Below are positions 50,259-59,960 of a stretch of DNA of 64,000 bases, piece after piece. A program made the translations under genes and the position numbers. Position 1 is the stretch's first letter; each line of letters starts with the position of its first letter. The DNA is from Bacillota bacterium (GTDB taxonomy: Bacteria > Bacillota > Clostridia > Acetivibrionales > DTU013). The notes beneath the pieces were generated by a model. The model worked only from the letters and a program-made list of their open reading frames with translations. It ran no database searches and had not been told where the DNA came from. The stretch covers positions 62,001 to 126,000 of the forward strand of contig JAFABI010000073.1 of the NCBI GenBank assembly GCA_023426125.1. Direction: 5' to 3'.

Positions 50259-51175
50259 AGATTCAACTCCAATTTTCCGATGATATCACTCAAACGATTA
50301 TAGTTATACTTCCTGAGATAGCATTCTATACCTTCCGCTACTTTTATGCAAGCATCCGGATTGACGAAATTGGCTGTTCCTACCATAACGGCGCTTGCTC
50401 CTGCAAGCAGGAACTCTATGGCGTCGTCGCCTGTGGATATGCCTCCCATTCCGATTACCGGTATTTTGACCGACTTTGAGACTTCATATACCATCCGGAC
50501 AACGACAGGTTTAACCGCCGGTCCGGAAAGACCTCCCACATTGTTGGCGAGAATCGGCTTTCTCCGATGGATATCAATTGCCATCCCCAGGATCGTATTT
50601 ATTAATGAAACTGCATCAGCGCCGGCTTCTTCCGCAGCTATGGCAATTTCCTTTATATCGGTCACATTCGGCGTAAGCTTGACGATTAAGGGCTTGCGGC
50701 AGAGCGGTCTGACCTTTTTGGTGATTTCCGAAATCCCTGCAACGGAATTGCCGAAGGCTACGCAGCCCTTTTTCACATTGGGACAGGAAACGTTCAGTTC
50801 AATGGCGTCGATGTCCGCATCCGCCAGTATTTCAGCCATCTCGCAGTATTCTTCGATGGTGTTGCCGGCAATGTTTGCAAGGATTGCCGTATCGAATTTA
50901 CGCAAGAAAGGGATTTCTTTTTCGATGAAAGCGTGCACGCCGGGATTCTGAAGTCCGACGCTGTTTAAGATCCCTGCGGGCGTTTCGGCGATGCGCGGCG
51001 GTTTGTTGCCCTGCCTCGGCAAAAGCGTCAGGCCTTTTACAGCGATGCCTCCCAGCCTGTTCAGGTCAATGAATTCCGAATACTCCCTTCCAAAGCCAAA
51101 GGTTCCTGAGGCGGCTATTACCGGGTTTTTTAATTTCAAGCCTGCAATTGTCGCAGCCATGTTAAGATTATCCAC
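50255..51175 (-). CDS. pyrD: Dihydroorotate dehydrogenase B, catalytic subunit
   Basis: A 306-residue FMN barrel enzyme oxidising dihydroorotate to orotate. It is class 1B: it has the catalytic cysteine in the NVSCPNVKKGCVAFGNS stretch (about residues 118-134) and works with PyrK, encoded just upstream. FMN-binding pieces include GIAVKGLTLLPRQGN, NAVSL-type INTILGMAIDIHRRKPILAN, and GMGGISTGDDAIEFLLAGASAVMVGTA near the end. Start is a GTG at 51175 with AAAGGA upstream, or the ATG at 51160. Confidence 0.95.
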   Translation of the reverse strand: MDNLNMAATIAGLKLKNPVIAASGTFGFGREYSEFIDLNRLGGIAVKGLTLLPRQGNKPPRIAETPAGILNSVGLQNPGVHAFIEKEIPFLRKFDTAILANIAGNTIEEYCEMAEILADADIDAIELNVSCPNVKKGCVAFGNSVAGISEITKKVRPLCRKPLIVKLTPNVTDIKEIAIAAEEAGADAVSLINTILGMAIDIHRRKPILANNVGGLSGPAVKPVVVRMVYEVSKSVKIPVIGMGGISTGDDAIEFLLAGASAVMVGTANFVNPDACIKVAEGIECYLRKYNYNRLSDIIGKLELNL

Positions 51176-51256
51176 GTCGACAAGAATTCCTTTCTTCCAA
51201 TAATACCAGCTTCAATCCGCTGACCGGAAATAATGCATACCATGCATGGGTGTCAC

Positions 51257-51282
51257 GCGGACGCGCATTGCGCGCCCCTGCA
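51257..51282. repeat. Family C half-element between pyrK and pyrD
   Basis: GCGGACGCGCATTGCGCGCC then CCTGCA, 3 bp downstream of the pyrK stop codon. Confidence 0.65.
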
Positions 51283-51285
51283 CGT

Positions 51286-52071
51286 TTATTCGTCAAAGAT
51301 CAGATCACTGCTCCTATAAATAGGCCCGTCCTTGCAAATATGGCTGTACTCCCAATCGTCTCCGTACCTGGTCTTGCAGGCGCATACCAGACAGGCTCCT
51401 ATGCCGCAGCCCATGCGCTGTTCCATTGAGACCTGGCACGGAATTCCGTATTGATCCGCCAGTTTGATTACCTGCTTGATCATCGGCGTAGGACCACAGG
51501 AATATAGCATATCAAGCGTATTGTTTTCAAGATCCCTGGCAAGCATATCCGTTACAAGTCCATGATATCCGGCGCTTCCGTCGTCCGTCGACAGAAGCAG
51601 ACCGTCGGACGCCTTTCTGAATTCCTCCGCAAGCACAATGAAATCGCTGCTTCTGAATCCCAGATAGCCTTTCTTCACCTTTGCCTTGCTTTGGTTCAGC
51701 AAAAAAAGAAGCGGGAATATACCGATTCCTCCGCCTACCACTGCAATCCTGGAATACTTCGCATCCAGGTCGAAGGAGTTGCCGAGGGGGCCGAGCAAAT
51801 CGGCACTTTCTCCGGGCTGCATTCTGGAGAGCAGCTCCGTACCGGTCCCCCTGATCTGGAATACGATATCGAAAGTATTTTTTGTTCTATCCACATTGCA
51901 GATGCTGATGGGCCTTCGCAAAAGCGCATTGACTCCGTCGCTGCACCTGATGTTCACAAACTGACCCGGAAGGGCGTTGCTTGCCATATATTCAGACGCA
52001 ATGGTCATTTTGAATATGACGGGTGCGATTCTTTCAACCTGTAGGATTTTCTCCTTAAGTATACCGGGCAT
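51286..52071 (-). CDS. pyrK: Dihydroorotate dehydrogenase B, electron-transfer subunit
   Basis: A 261-residue FAD- and [2Fe-2S]-containing protein that passes electrons from PyrD to NAD+. The FAD part has LRRPISICNVD and GTELLSRMQPGESADLLGPLGNSF, the NAD part VVGGGIGIFPLLFLL, and the cluster cysteines are in MGCGIGACLVCACKTRYGDDWEYSHICKDGPIY. I take ATG 52071 (MPGILKEK), with AAAGGA upstream at an 11-12 nt distance. The frame is open further upstream, but only because it reads through a family C repeat that sits in the leader. Confidence 0.92.
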   Translation of the reverse strand: MPGILKEKILQVERIAPVIFKMTIASEYMASNALPGQFVNIRCSDGVNALLRRPISICNVDRTKNTFDIVFQIRGTGTELLSRMQPGESADLLGPLGNSFDLDAKYSRIAVVGGGIGIFPLLFLLNQSKAKVKKGYLGFRSSDFIVLAEEFRKASDGLLLSTDDGSAGYHGLVTDMLARDLENNTLDMLYSCGPTPMIKQVIKLADQYGIPCQVSMEQRMGCGIGACLVCACKTRYGDDWEYSHICKDGPIYRSSDLIFDE

Positions 52072-52092
52072 TGAGCAAATCATTCCTTTCAT

Positions 52093-52173
52093 TGTAGGGA
52101 CGGCCACTGGCCGTCCGTCCGGTAGCTGTTTGACATGGATTGCATTCGCGGACGCGCAATGCGCGCCCCTACA
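52093..52173. repeat. Family C element in the carB-pyrK gap
   Basis: TGTAGGGACGGCCACTGGCC GTCCGTCC ... CGCGGACGCGCAATGCGCGC CCCTACA, 81 bp, inverted ends. It is in the middle of the pyr operon, just before the pyrK ribosome binding site. A CAAGTGTGCCACTTG hairpin lies at 52206-52222. Confidence 0.75.
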
Positions 52174-52244
52174 CTTTTTCGCAAGTACACAGCACACTTT
52201 TTCATATGCAAGTGTGCCACTTGCAAAAGAGCTTTCAATCCTGC

Positions 52245-55200
52245 CTACCCAAAAACGCTCAAATCCACCACATCCAGCTCCCGCTCCATATTGGCCAGCT
52301 TCAGGCAGCTGATCACCGCTTTTACAGTATCCAGTGAAGTAAGGCAGGGTATGGACATTTCCACCGCTTTCCTCCGTATTTTGAAGCCGTCTCTTTGCGG
52401 CTGCCTGCCCTTTGTGGGCGTGTTCACCACCAGCTTGATCCGGCCCGACTGAATCAGGTCAAGGATGTTGGGGGAGCCTTCGTCGATCTTCTTGACTGCA
52501 TTGGTGGCAATTCCATACATGTTCAGCAGTTTTGCCGTTTTGCCGGTAGCCCAGAGCTCAAAGCCAAGCTTTTCAAAGGTTTCGGCGATGGGTATCAGTT
52601 CTGTCTTGTCGCTGTCCCTGACCGTCATCAGGATTCCTCCGCCTTTGACCGGGAGCTTGATTCCCGAAGCGACGATCCCCTTGTAAAGGGCTTCATAGAA
52701 AGATCTCCCTATGCCCAGCACTTCACCGGTGGATTTCATTTCCGGCCCCAGTGTCGTGTCGACGTCGTGGAGCTTTTCGAAGGAGAACACGGGGACTTTG
52801 ACGGATATATATTCCGATTCTCTGTAAAGCCCTGTGCCATAGCTGAACTCCTTAAGCTTTCTGCCCATCATGAGCTTGGTCGCCAGGTTTACCATGGGAA
52901 TACCGGTAACCTTGCTGATGTACGGCACGGTTCGGCTGGAACGGGGATTTACTTCGATTACATACAATGCATGGTTGTAAATCACATACTGGATATTAAT
53001 CATTCCCACTACCCTGAGCGCCTTTGCAAGCTTATAGGTGTAGTCGACGATAATTTCCTTCATTTTTTCATCCACCGTCTGGGTGGGATAGACCGAGATG
53101 CTGTCTCCGGAATGGACTCCCGCTCTTTCCAGGTGCTCCATGATCCCGGGGATGAGGATGTCTTCGCCATCGCATATGGCATCCACTTCGATTTCCTTGC
53201 CCATCATATATTTGTCAACGAGAATGGGATGTTCCTGCTTCACCCGGTTGATGATTTCCATAAACTCAATGATGTCTTTGTCGCTGTATGCTATTTCCAT
53301 TCCCTGACCGCCAAGGACATAGGAAGGACGGACCAGTACGGGATAAATCAGTTCATTGGCAGCCTCCAGCGCTTCCTCGAGGGTAAATACCGTCCTGCCT
53401 TTGGGCCGGGGTATCCCTACCTCTTCCAGGACCTTATCGAACTTCTCTCTGTCCTCGGCAGCATCCACGTCCCTTGCATCGGTGCCGAAGATTTTTACAC
53501 CCATTTCACTTAATGCTTTTGTCAGCTTTATGGCCGTCTGGCCTCCGAACTGGACAATGGCGCCTACCGGTTTTTCAGCCTCCACAATATTTTCAACGTC
53601 TTCAGCCGTCAAAGGCTCGAAGTATAGCCTGTCGGATGTATCAAAATCGGTGCTCACGGTTTCGGGATTGTTGTTTGCGATGATGGTTTCATAGCCTTCC
53701 TCTCTCAACGCCCACACCGAGTGCACCGAGCAGTAGTCGAATTCAATGCCCTGGCCGATCCGTATGGGGCCCGAGCCTATGACAAGTACCTTCTTCCTGT
53801 TGGATTCCTTTACCTCGGTATGCATGTCATATGTGGAATAGTAATAGGGTGTTACCGCTTCGAATTCCGCCGCACAGGTATCAACCATCTTGTAGGTGGC
53901 AATAATGCCCAGGGCCGTTCTCTTATTCTTTATATCCTGCTTTGAACAGGAGGTGTAATTCGCAATAACCGCATCGGTGAAGCCCATCTTTTTTGCCTTC
54001 TTCAGGATCTCCGGCGTTAGATTCTCCAGGGACAGGGTTTTCAGCTTTTCTTCCATAAGGACCAGTTCCTTGATTTTGCAGAGGAAGAAATCATCGATCT
54101 TTGTGATATTGTTGATGTCCTCTACGGATACGCCTCTTCTTATTGCTTCGGCAATGACAAATATCCTCTCGTCGTTGATGTCCTTCAGCTTTTCAATGAC
54201 CGCAGCGCTGTCATATTTCTTATACAGCTGCTGCTCCAGGGTGAAAAGGCCCAGCTCCAGGGAACGTATGGCTTTCATCAGTGCAGCCTCAAAGGAGCTG
54301 CTGATGGACATTACCTCTCCGGTAGCTTTCATTTGCGTGCCGAGAGTCCTTTTCGCCTTGACAAATTTGTCGAAGGGCCATTTAGGGATTTTTACGACGA
54401 CATAGTCCAGCGTAGGCTCAAAGCAGGCATAGGTCTTGCCGGTAACCGCATTCCTTATTTCATCGAGGCCATATCCTACAGCGATCTTGGTTGCAACCTT
54501 TGCAATGGGGTAGCCGGTTGCTTTTGAGGCAAGAGCGGAGGAACGGCTTACTCTGGGATTCACTTCAATGACCGCATACTCAAAGCTTGTAGGATGCAGT
54601 GCGAACTGAACGTTGCAGCCGCCTTGTATCCCCAGCGCGGATATGATTTTTAAAGATGCGGTGCGCAGCATCTGGTACTCCTTGTCGGACAATGTCTGCG
54701 ACGGAGCCACAACGATACTGTCGCCGGTGTGGACGCCCACAGGGTCTATGTTTTCCATATTGCATACCGTAATAACATTCCCCTTGCCGTCCCTCATCAC
54801 TTCGTATTCGATTTCTTTCCAGCCGGCGATGCACTTTTCAATCAGCGCCTGCGTCACCCTGCTCAGTCTTAAGCCGTTAGCCGCTATTTCCCTAAGCTCG
54901 GCCTCGTTTTCCGCAATTCCGCCTCCGGTGCCGCCAAGGGTATACGCCGGTCTTACGATGACAGGGTAAGCAATTTCATTGGCAAAGGCCACTGCATCCT
55001 CCACGGTGGTGACAACCTTGCTGGCAATGCAAGGCTCACCGATGCTTTCCATGGTATCCTTAAAGGCCTGCCGGTCCTCTGCCATTTTGATGGCTTCGGT
55101 AGCAGTGCCCAGCAGTTTGACCCCCTGTTCCGCCAGAAAGCCTGATTCCGCCAGTTCCATGGCAAGGTTGAGACCTGTCTGCCCGCCCAGGGTAGGCAAA

Positions 55201-55457
55201 AGGCTGTCGGGCTTTTCCTTGCGGATTATTTTTTTTGTCGTTTCCGCATTCAGCGGCTCTATATACACCTTATCGGCGATGTTTGTATCCGTCATGATGG
55301 TAGCCGGGTTGCTGTTTACCAGCAGCACTTCGATGCCCTCTTCCTTCAAGGCCTGGCAGGCTTGTGTTCCGGCATAGTCAAATTCGGCTGCCTGGCCGAT
55401 GATGATCGGGCCCGAGCCGATTACCATCACTTTTTTTACATCGTTACGTTTTGGCAT
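52245..55457 (-). CDS. carB: Carbamoyl phosphate synthase, large subunit
   Basis: A 1070-residue enzyme with two homologous ATP-grasp halves (about 1-545 and 550-930), making carbamoyl phosphate from bicarbonate, ammonia and two ATP. Each half begins with a similar motif (VMVIGSGPIIIGQAAEFDYAG and VLVIGSGPIRIGQGIEFDY). The last 130 residues are the MGS-type allosteric domain (ELIPIAETFEKLGFELWATGKTAKLL...) which in bacteria senses UMP and ornithine or IMP. Full length. It overlaps carA by 14 bp. As no arginine genes are here, this copy is for pyrimidines. Confidence 0.97.
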   Translation of the reverse strand: MPKRNDVKKVMVIGSGPIIIGQAAEFDYAGTQACQALKEEGIEVLLVNSNPATIMTDTNIADKVYIEPLNAETTKKIIRKEKPDSLLPTLGGQTGLNLAMELAESGFLAEQGVKLLGTATEAIKMAEDRQAFKDTMESIGEPCIASKVVTTVEDAVAFANEIAYPVIVRPAYTLGGTGGGIAENEAELREIAANGLRLSRVTQALIEKCIAGWKEIEYEVMRDGKGNVITVCNMENIDPVGVHTGDSIVVAPSQTLSDKEYQMLRTASLKIISALGIQGGCNVQFALHPTSFEYAVIEVNPRVSRSSALASKATGYPIAKVATKIAVGYGLDEIRNAVTGKTYACFEPTLDYVVVKIPKWPFDKFVKAKRTLGTQMKATGEVMSISSSFEAALMKAIRSLELGLFTLEQQLYKKYDSAAVIEKLKDINDERIFVIAEAIRRGVSVEDINNITKIDDFFLCKIKELVLMEEKLKTLSLENLTPEILKKAKKMGFTDAVIANYTSCSKQDIKNKRTALGIIATYKMVDTCAAEFEAVTPYYYSTYDMHTEVKESNRKKVLVIGSGPIRIGQGIEFDYCSVHSVWALREEGYETIIANNNPETVSTDFDTSDRLYFEPLTAEDVENIVEAEKPVGAIVQFGGQTAIKLTKALSEMGVKIFGTDARDVDAAEDREKFDKVLEEVGIPRPKGRTVFTLEEALEAANELIYPVLVRPSYVLGGQGMEIAYSDKDIIEFMEIINRVKQEHPILVDKYMMGKEIEVDAICDGEDILIPGIMEHLERAGVHSGDSISVYPTQTVDEKMKEIIVDYTYKLAKALRVVGMINIQYVIYNHALYVIEVNPRSSRTVPYISKVTGIPMVNLATKLMMGRKLKEFSYGTGLYRESEYISVKVPVFSFEKLHDVDTTLGPEMKSTGEVLGIGRSFYEALYKGIVASGIKLPVKGGGILMTVRDSDKTELIPIAETFEKLGFELWATGKTAKLLNMYGIATNAVKKIDEGSPNILDLIQSGRIKLVVNTPTKGRQPQRDGFKIRRKAVEMSIPCLTSLDTVKAVISCLKLANMERELDVVDLSVFG

Positions 55458-56544
55458 TGGTGGATTTTTCCCCTTTCTTGTCTGTCTCCATCATTTCAAT
55501 AAACCGGTCAAAAAGATAGGCTGTGTCGGCGGGCCCCGGCGACGCTTCCGGGTGGAACTGGACCGTGAATACCGGCACATCCAGATACCGGACGCCTTCC
55601 ACCGTATTGTCGTTCATATTCCTGTGGCTTACCTCCATGCGGGATTTGTCCATGCTTTCCTCTACAATGGTATAGCCGTGGTTCTGGGAGGTTATATAGG
55701 TCACATCCCTTGCCATATCCTTTACCGGGTGGTTGCAGCCTCTATGCCCGTATTTCAGTTTTTCGGTATCGGCATTGTTGGCCAGCGCCGTAAGCTGATG
55801 CCCGAGGCATATTCCGAAAATGGGCCTTTTCCCCATAAGCTCCCGGATGGTCTCGATCTGATGCCTGCAGTCCTTGGGATCTCCAGGGCCGTTGGAAAGC
55901 ATTACTCCATCCGGGTCTACCGCAAGGATCTCTTTTGCAGTTGAGGTAGCGGGAAAGACATAGACTTCACAATCCCTTTTCAGAAGCGATCTTACGATGT
56001 TCTGTTTAATTCCGTAGTCAATAAGGGCAACCTTATAGGATGTCCCCTCATAATGCCGTATCTCTTTTGTCGTAACTTTTTCAACCGCACAGTCGATGGT
56101 ATATCTGCTTACGGCATCCATTTTATTTGCCAGGCTGAAGCCGGGAACCGTGGAGATTATCCCCTTCATTGTACCTTTATCCCTGAGTATCCTGGTCAGC
56201 GCTCTGGTATCGATGCCTTCAATGCCAATGATGCCATGCCTCTGAAGATATTCGCTCAAAGTCTCCAGAGACCGCCAGTTGCTGGGAGTCTTGCACATTT
56301 CCCTAACGACAAAACCTTTTACCTGCGGCCTTGCAGACTCTACATCTTCAATGTTGACGCCGTAATTTCCAATCAGGGGATAGGTCATAGTGACGATCTG
56401 GCCGCAATAGGACGGATCCGTCAATACCTCCTGATAACCGGTCATACCCGTATTGAATACAATCTCTCCTATTACTTCGCCCTCAGCACCAAAACTGCTG
56501 CCTTCAAAGATTGTGCCATCCTCCAGTGCCAATACCGCCTTCAT
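55444..56544 (-). CDS. carA: Carbamoyl phosphate synthase, small subunit
   Basis: A 366-residue glutamine amidotransferase that frees ammonia from glutamine and channels it to CarB. The class I amidotransferase triad is visible: Cys in FGICLGHQLTAL (about residue 255) and His-x-Glu in QFHPEASPGP (about 340). N-terminal half is the CarA domain (ALEDGTIFEGSSFGAEGEVIGEIVFNTGMTGYQE). I take the ATG at 56544 with AAGGAGG 8 bp upstream; the frame is open for 33 more codons without a site. Confidence 0.97.
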   Translation of the reverse strand: MKAVLALEDGTIFEGSSFGAEGEVIGEIVFNTGMTGYQEVLTDPSYCGQIVTMTYPLIGNYGVNIEDVESARPQVKGFVVREMCKTPSNWRSLETLSEYLQRHGIIGIEGIDTRALTRILRDKGTMKGIISTVPGFSLANKMDAVSRYTIDCAVEKVTTKEIRHYEGTSYKVALIDYGIKQNIVRSLLKRDCEVYVFPATSTAKEILAVDPDGVMLSNGPGDPKDCRHQIETIRELMGKRPIFGICLGHQLTALANNADTEKLKYGHRGCNHPVKDMARDVTYITSQNHGYTIVEESMDKSRMEVSHRNMNDNTVEGVRYLDVPVFTVQFHPEASPGPADTAYLFDRFIEMMETDKKGEKSTNAKT

Positions 56545-56579
56545 TCCTTCCGCCTCCTTGGGTGATGTAAGTTTTCCTG

Positions 56580-57521
56580 TTATTTTGCCGTTCCCAATAT
56601 CTGATTGATCTCTTCTTTCATGCTGATCGCCTCTTCCCTGCATGCTTTGTCAAATTCCTCTTCCGTAAACCTGGACGACCACTTTTCCGATTGATAGGCG
56701 CACATAATGCTCCGGGAAGCATTGATGACCGCGCCCAGGCCATCCTTGTTGAAACAGTGGGCTGCATCCTTTGCGGTGCCTCCCTGCGCTCCGTAGCCTG
56801 GAACAAGGATGTAGGCCTTTTTCATAATCCCTCGCAGGATTTTTGCCTGGTTGGGATAGGTCGCTCCCACAACCGCCCCTATGCTGCTGTATCCGAATTC
56901 GCCCACCTGGGCTTTGCCCCAGTCGTTTACCAGTTCTGCTACGATCTCATAGATGCTTTTGCCGTATTGGGTCAACATATCCTGCAACTGGCCGGAAGAT
57001 TTGTTGGAGGTCTTGACAAGCACAAAAATGCCTTTCCCATAGGATTCACAATCGCTTAGAAACGGTTTGATGCCATCATACCCCAGATAAGGATTGACGG
57101 TCAGCGCATCGGAATCAAAAACAGGGATGTTTTTACCATTGACGGAGGTGCTTCCCAGATATGCGGCAGAGTAAGCTTCCGCAGTACTTCCTATGTCATT
57201 TCTTTTTCCGTCGGCAATAACAATCAGCCCTTTTGATTTTGCATATTCGATGGTACCGTAAAAGGCTTTTATCCCTTCGATCCCATACATTTCGTAATAT
57301 GCCAGCTGCGGTTTGACGGCAGGCACCACGTCGTATACGGCATCGATGATTTTTTTATTGAAATCCAGTATTGCGGCAGCGGCACCGGCCAGCCCTTCTC
57401 CGGATTCCTTGAATGCCTTTTCCTTAATATGCGCGGGGATGAATTCCAGCCTGGGATCAAGTCCCACCACGGAGGGATTGTTGGTTTCTTTTATTTTTTT
57501 TATCAGCCTGTCTACAAACAT
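56580..57521 (-). CDS. pyrF: Orotidine 5'-phosphate decarboxylase, subfamily 2
   Basis: A 313-residue OMP decarboxylase, last step to UMP. It has the larger form (PyrF type 2, as in mycobacteria and many clostridia; the type 1 enzyme is about 240 residues). Catalytic segment is VIADGKRNDIGSTAEAY (Asp-x-Lys-x-x-Asp, about residue 98), and VGLDPRLEFIP near the start. In B. subtilis pyrF is at the end of the operon; here it lies between pyrC and carA. ATG with AAAGGA upstream. Confidence 0.93.
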   Translation of the reverse strand: MFVDRLIKKIKETNNPSVVGLDPRLEFIPAHIKEKAFKESGEGLAGAAAAILDFNKKIIDAVYDVVPAVKPQLAYYEMYGIEGIKAFYGTIEYAKSKGLIVIADGKRNDIGSTAEAYSAAYLGSTSVNGKNIPVFDSDALTVNPYLGYDGIKPFLSDCESYGKGIFVLVKTSNKSSGQLQDMLTQYGKSIYEIVAELVNDWGKAQVGEFGYSSIGAVVGATYPNQAKILRGIMKKAYILVPGYGAQGGTAKDAAHCFNKDGLGAVINASRSIMCAYQSEKWSSRFTEEEFDKACREEAISMKEEINQILGTAK

Positions 57522-57613
57522 TTTTTCATTCTTCCTTTCAATAGGGGGGCGCCCCTCTACTCTCAGATGATTAACGGGAGAGGTGTGTCATCCCCAAACT
57601 CTATAAATTATGT

Positions 57614-58900
57614 CTACAGCAATACTTTTTCCCTTACCACGATGTTTCCGTCCACGAGGGTGTAATTCACCGCGCCGAAAAGCTTAAACCCGTTGAAAGG
57701 CGAGTTCTTGCTTTTGGAGCTGAACTTACCGGTGTCAACCGTTATTTCTTCATTGGCATCGATGATGGTTATATCTGCAGCCCTGCCGATTTCCAGCACT
57801 CCTTTGTTGATGCTGAGCAGCTCCGAAGGATTTACACACATTTTTTCCACAAATCTGTCCATCGTGAGGATTCCCGGCTTCACCAGATGCGTGATTGCCA
57901 GCGGAACTGCGGTTTCAAAGCCTACAAGGCCATTTGCCGCCATTGCGAATTCCACATTTTTTTCATCCGGATGATGGGGTGCGTGGTCTGTTGCAATGAT
58001 ATCGATGGTGTCATCCCCAAGACCTTCGAGGATGGCCCTGACATCCGCATCCGTCCTGAGCGGCGGGTTTACCTTTGCCAGCGTATTGAATTTCGCGCAT
58101 GCTTCTTCCGTTAATGAAAAGTAATGGGGACAGGTTTCGCAGGTCACCTTGACGCCGCGTTTTTTTGCGTCCCTTATCAGTTCGACGGAAACTGCTGTAC
58201 TTACATGGGCAATGTGGACGGGTACCTTTGTATATTCGGCCAGTATCAGGTCGCGGGCAACCATTATTTCCTCCGCAGCCGACGGTATGCCTCTAAGTCC
58301 CATGATGGTCGACTGGTAGCCTTCGTTCATTACGCCTTCATCTGCAAGATCAAGATCCTCACAATGAGAGATTATGGTGATATCAAACATTGAGGCATAT
58401 TGCAGCGCCTTTTTCATTAAGGATGAGCTCTTCACCGGTTTGCCGTCGTCGGACAGCGCCACGGCACCTGCGAATTTAAGCTCGCCTATTTCAGCCAGCT
58501 CTTCGCCCTTCAGCCCTTTTGTTATGGCACCTATGGGATACACATTCACAATGCCGTCCGACATTGCTTTGTTCAGGATATATTTTATTACGGCTTCATT
58601 GTCTGCCACCGGGTTGGTATTCGCCATGCATGCGATGGATGTGAAGCCGCCTTTTGCCGCGCTCTGCGTCCCGCTCTCGATATCTTCCTTGTATTCGAAG
58701 CCGGGATCCCTTAAATGGCAGTGGGCATCTACCAGACCCGGAATTACATACTGGCCGGTCGCATCAATAAGGTCGCAGTTTGTTACCTCGAAATCACTGC
58801 CTATATCCGCTATTCTGCCGTTTTCAACCAGAATATCGAAAATTCCGTTTCTTCCGGTTTTTGCATCCACCAGATGCCCGTTCTTAATTACTATTTTCAT
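57614..58900 (-). CDS. pyrC: Dihydroorotase
   Basis: A 428-residue amidohydrolase closing carbamoyl aspartate to dihydroorotate. Zinc-binding motif DAHCHLRDPGFEYKEDIESG (about residues 58-77), later His residues in ISHCEDLDLA and HIAHVST, and the catalytic Asp in IATDHAPHHPDEK (about 303). Class I type, which often associates with PyrB. It overlaps pyrB by 17 bp and is followed by a 92-bp gap to pyrF. Confidence 0.96.
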   Translation of the reverse strand: MKIVIKNGHLVDAKTGRNGIFDILVENGRIADIGSDFEVTNCDLIDATGQYVIPGLVDAHCHLRDPGFEYKEDIESGTQSAAKGGFTSIACMANTNPVADNEAVIKYILNKAMSDGIVNVYPIGAITKGLKGEELAEIGELKFAGAVALSDDGKPVKSSSLMKKALQYASMFDITIISHCEDLDLADEGVMNEGYQSTIMGLRGIPSAAEEIMVARDLILAEYTKVPVHIAHVSTAVSVELIRDAKKRGVKVTCETCPHYFSLTEEACAKFNTLAKVNPPLRTDADVRAILEGLGDDTIDIIATDHAPHHPDEKNVEFAMAANGLVGFETAVPLAITHLVKPGILTMDRFVEKMCVNPSELLSINKGVLEIGRAADITIIDANEEITVDTGKFSSKSKNSPFNGFKLFGAVNYTLVDGNIVVREKVLL

Positions 58901-59822
58901 TACCGCTCCTCCTGGTCAATAAATATAGCAAAGCCATTCTTACGGCAACGCCGTTTGTCACCTGCTCGTCGATGGCCGACTGGTCGCAGTCGATAACCGA
59001 GCTGGACAGTTCAACCCCCCTGTTCACCGGTCCCGGATGCAACACCAGCGCATCTTCCTTTGCAAACAACAGCCTTTTGTCATCCAGACCGAAGAATCTG
59101 GAATACTCCCGTACCGTGGGAAACAATCCTTTTTTCTGCCTTTCCAGCTGTATCCGGAGGCCCATGACAACGTCCGCGTCGATCAAGGCTTCCTGAATGG
59201 TGCTGAAGACTTTGGCTCCTGTTTTTTCGATTCCCGGCGGCAGAAGTGTCGCAGGACCGGCTACGCTCACTTCGGCGCCCAGCTTCTGCAGCCCCCAGAT
59301 GTTGCTCCTGGCCACCCTGCTGTGGTAGATATCTCCGATGATGGCGATTTTCAAGCCGTTGATGCGTCCCTTCTTTTCCTTGATGGTGAGCATGTCCAGC
59401 AGCGCCTGTGTCGGATGCTCGTTCATACCGTCTCCTGCGTTAATAATGGAAGCTTTCACGTGCTTTGCAAGGAGATGGGGCGCTCCCGACATGGGATGGC
59501 GGATAATGATCACATCGGTTCCCATCCTGTCGATTGTCCTTCCGGTATCAATCAACGTTTCTCCTTTTGATACGCTGCTGCCGGAAGCAGAAATGTTTGC
59601 AGCGCTGGCGCTCATGTATTTGGATGCCAGTTCAAAGGACAGTCGGGTCCTGGTGCTGTTTTCGTAAAACAGCGTAATGATTGACTTTCCCTGCAAATGC
59701 GGCGTTTTTTTGTTGTTGGTCGTGATAATGTATTTCATCGTCTTTGCAGTTTCCAGTATATAGTCGATCTCTTCTGCGGACATATCCTTAAGTCCCAGCA
59801 AATCCTTGGATTTTAAATTCAT
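58884..59822 (-). CDS. pyrB: Aspartate carbamoyltransferase, catalytic subunit
   Basis: A 312-residue ATCase that joins carbamoyl phosphate and aspartate, the first committed step. Carbamoyl phosphate-binding loop FYENSTRTRLSFELASKYM (about 52-70; STRTR), SSVSKGETLIDT, and the HPTQALLDMLTI motif (about 136-147). No pyrI regulatory gene follows, as is usual in Bacillus-type operons that use PyrR instead. The 137-bp gap to pyrR contains a terminator and a family D repeat. ATG with AAGGTGGG. Confidence 0.96.
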   Translation of the reverse strand: MNLKSKDLLGLKDMSAEEIDYILETAKTMKYIITTNNKKTPHLQGKSIITLFYENSTRTRLSFELASKYMSASAANISASGSSVSKGETLIDTGRTIDRMGTDVIIIRHPMSGAPHLLAKHVKASIINAGDGMNEHPTQALLDMLTIKEKKGRINGLKIAIIGDIYHSRVARSNIWGLQKLGAEVSVAGPATLLPPGIEKTGAKVFSTIQEALIDADVVMGLRIQLERQKKGLFPTVREYSRFFGLDDKRLLFAKEDALVLHPGPVNRGVELSSSVIDCDQSAIDEQVTNGVAVRMALLYLLTRRSGNENSN

Positions 59823-59855
59823 TTCCTATCCCACCTTTGTTGTTCTTATTCATGT

Positions 59856-59909
59856 GCGGGGACACACCCGCTGAGGCCAGGGTAATCCGTATAAGGAGGA
59901 ATGTCCCCC
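59856..59909. repeat. Family D palindrome between pyrR and pyrB
   Basis: GCGGGGACACACCCGCTGAG ... GGAGGAATGTCCCCC, 54 bp, ends pair. Lies downstream of the pyrR terminator and about 35 bp before pyrB. Confidence 0.65.
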
Positions 59910-59933
59910 TAGTGCTAAAGGGCTGTCCCCCAT

Positions 59934-59960
59934 AAAAAAAGTAAGGTGAATACCTTACTT
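59934..59960 (-). terminator. Intrinsic terminator just after pyrR
   Basis: Minus strand AAGTAAGGT-ATTC-ACCTTAC-TTTTTTT. A clean hairpin with T-run directly behind the pyrR stop codon. No PyrR-binding loop was seen before it, so it looks like a plain terminator that partly separates pyrR from pyrB. Confidence 0.8.

Noticed and set aside
52072..52197. N-terminal extension of PyrK
   Set aside because: The frame merely reads through a family C repeat; it does not match the PyrK family.
52395..53513. 372-codon open frame on the plus strand opposite carB
   Set aside because: Antisense shadow of the highly conserved carB; composition and lack of a start site argue against a gene.
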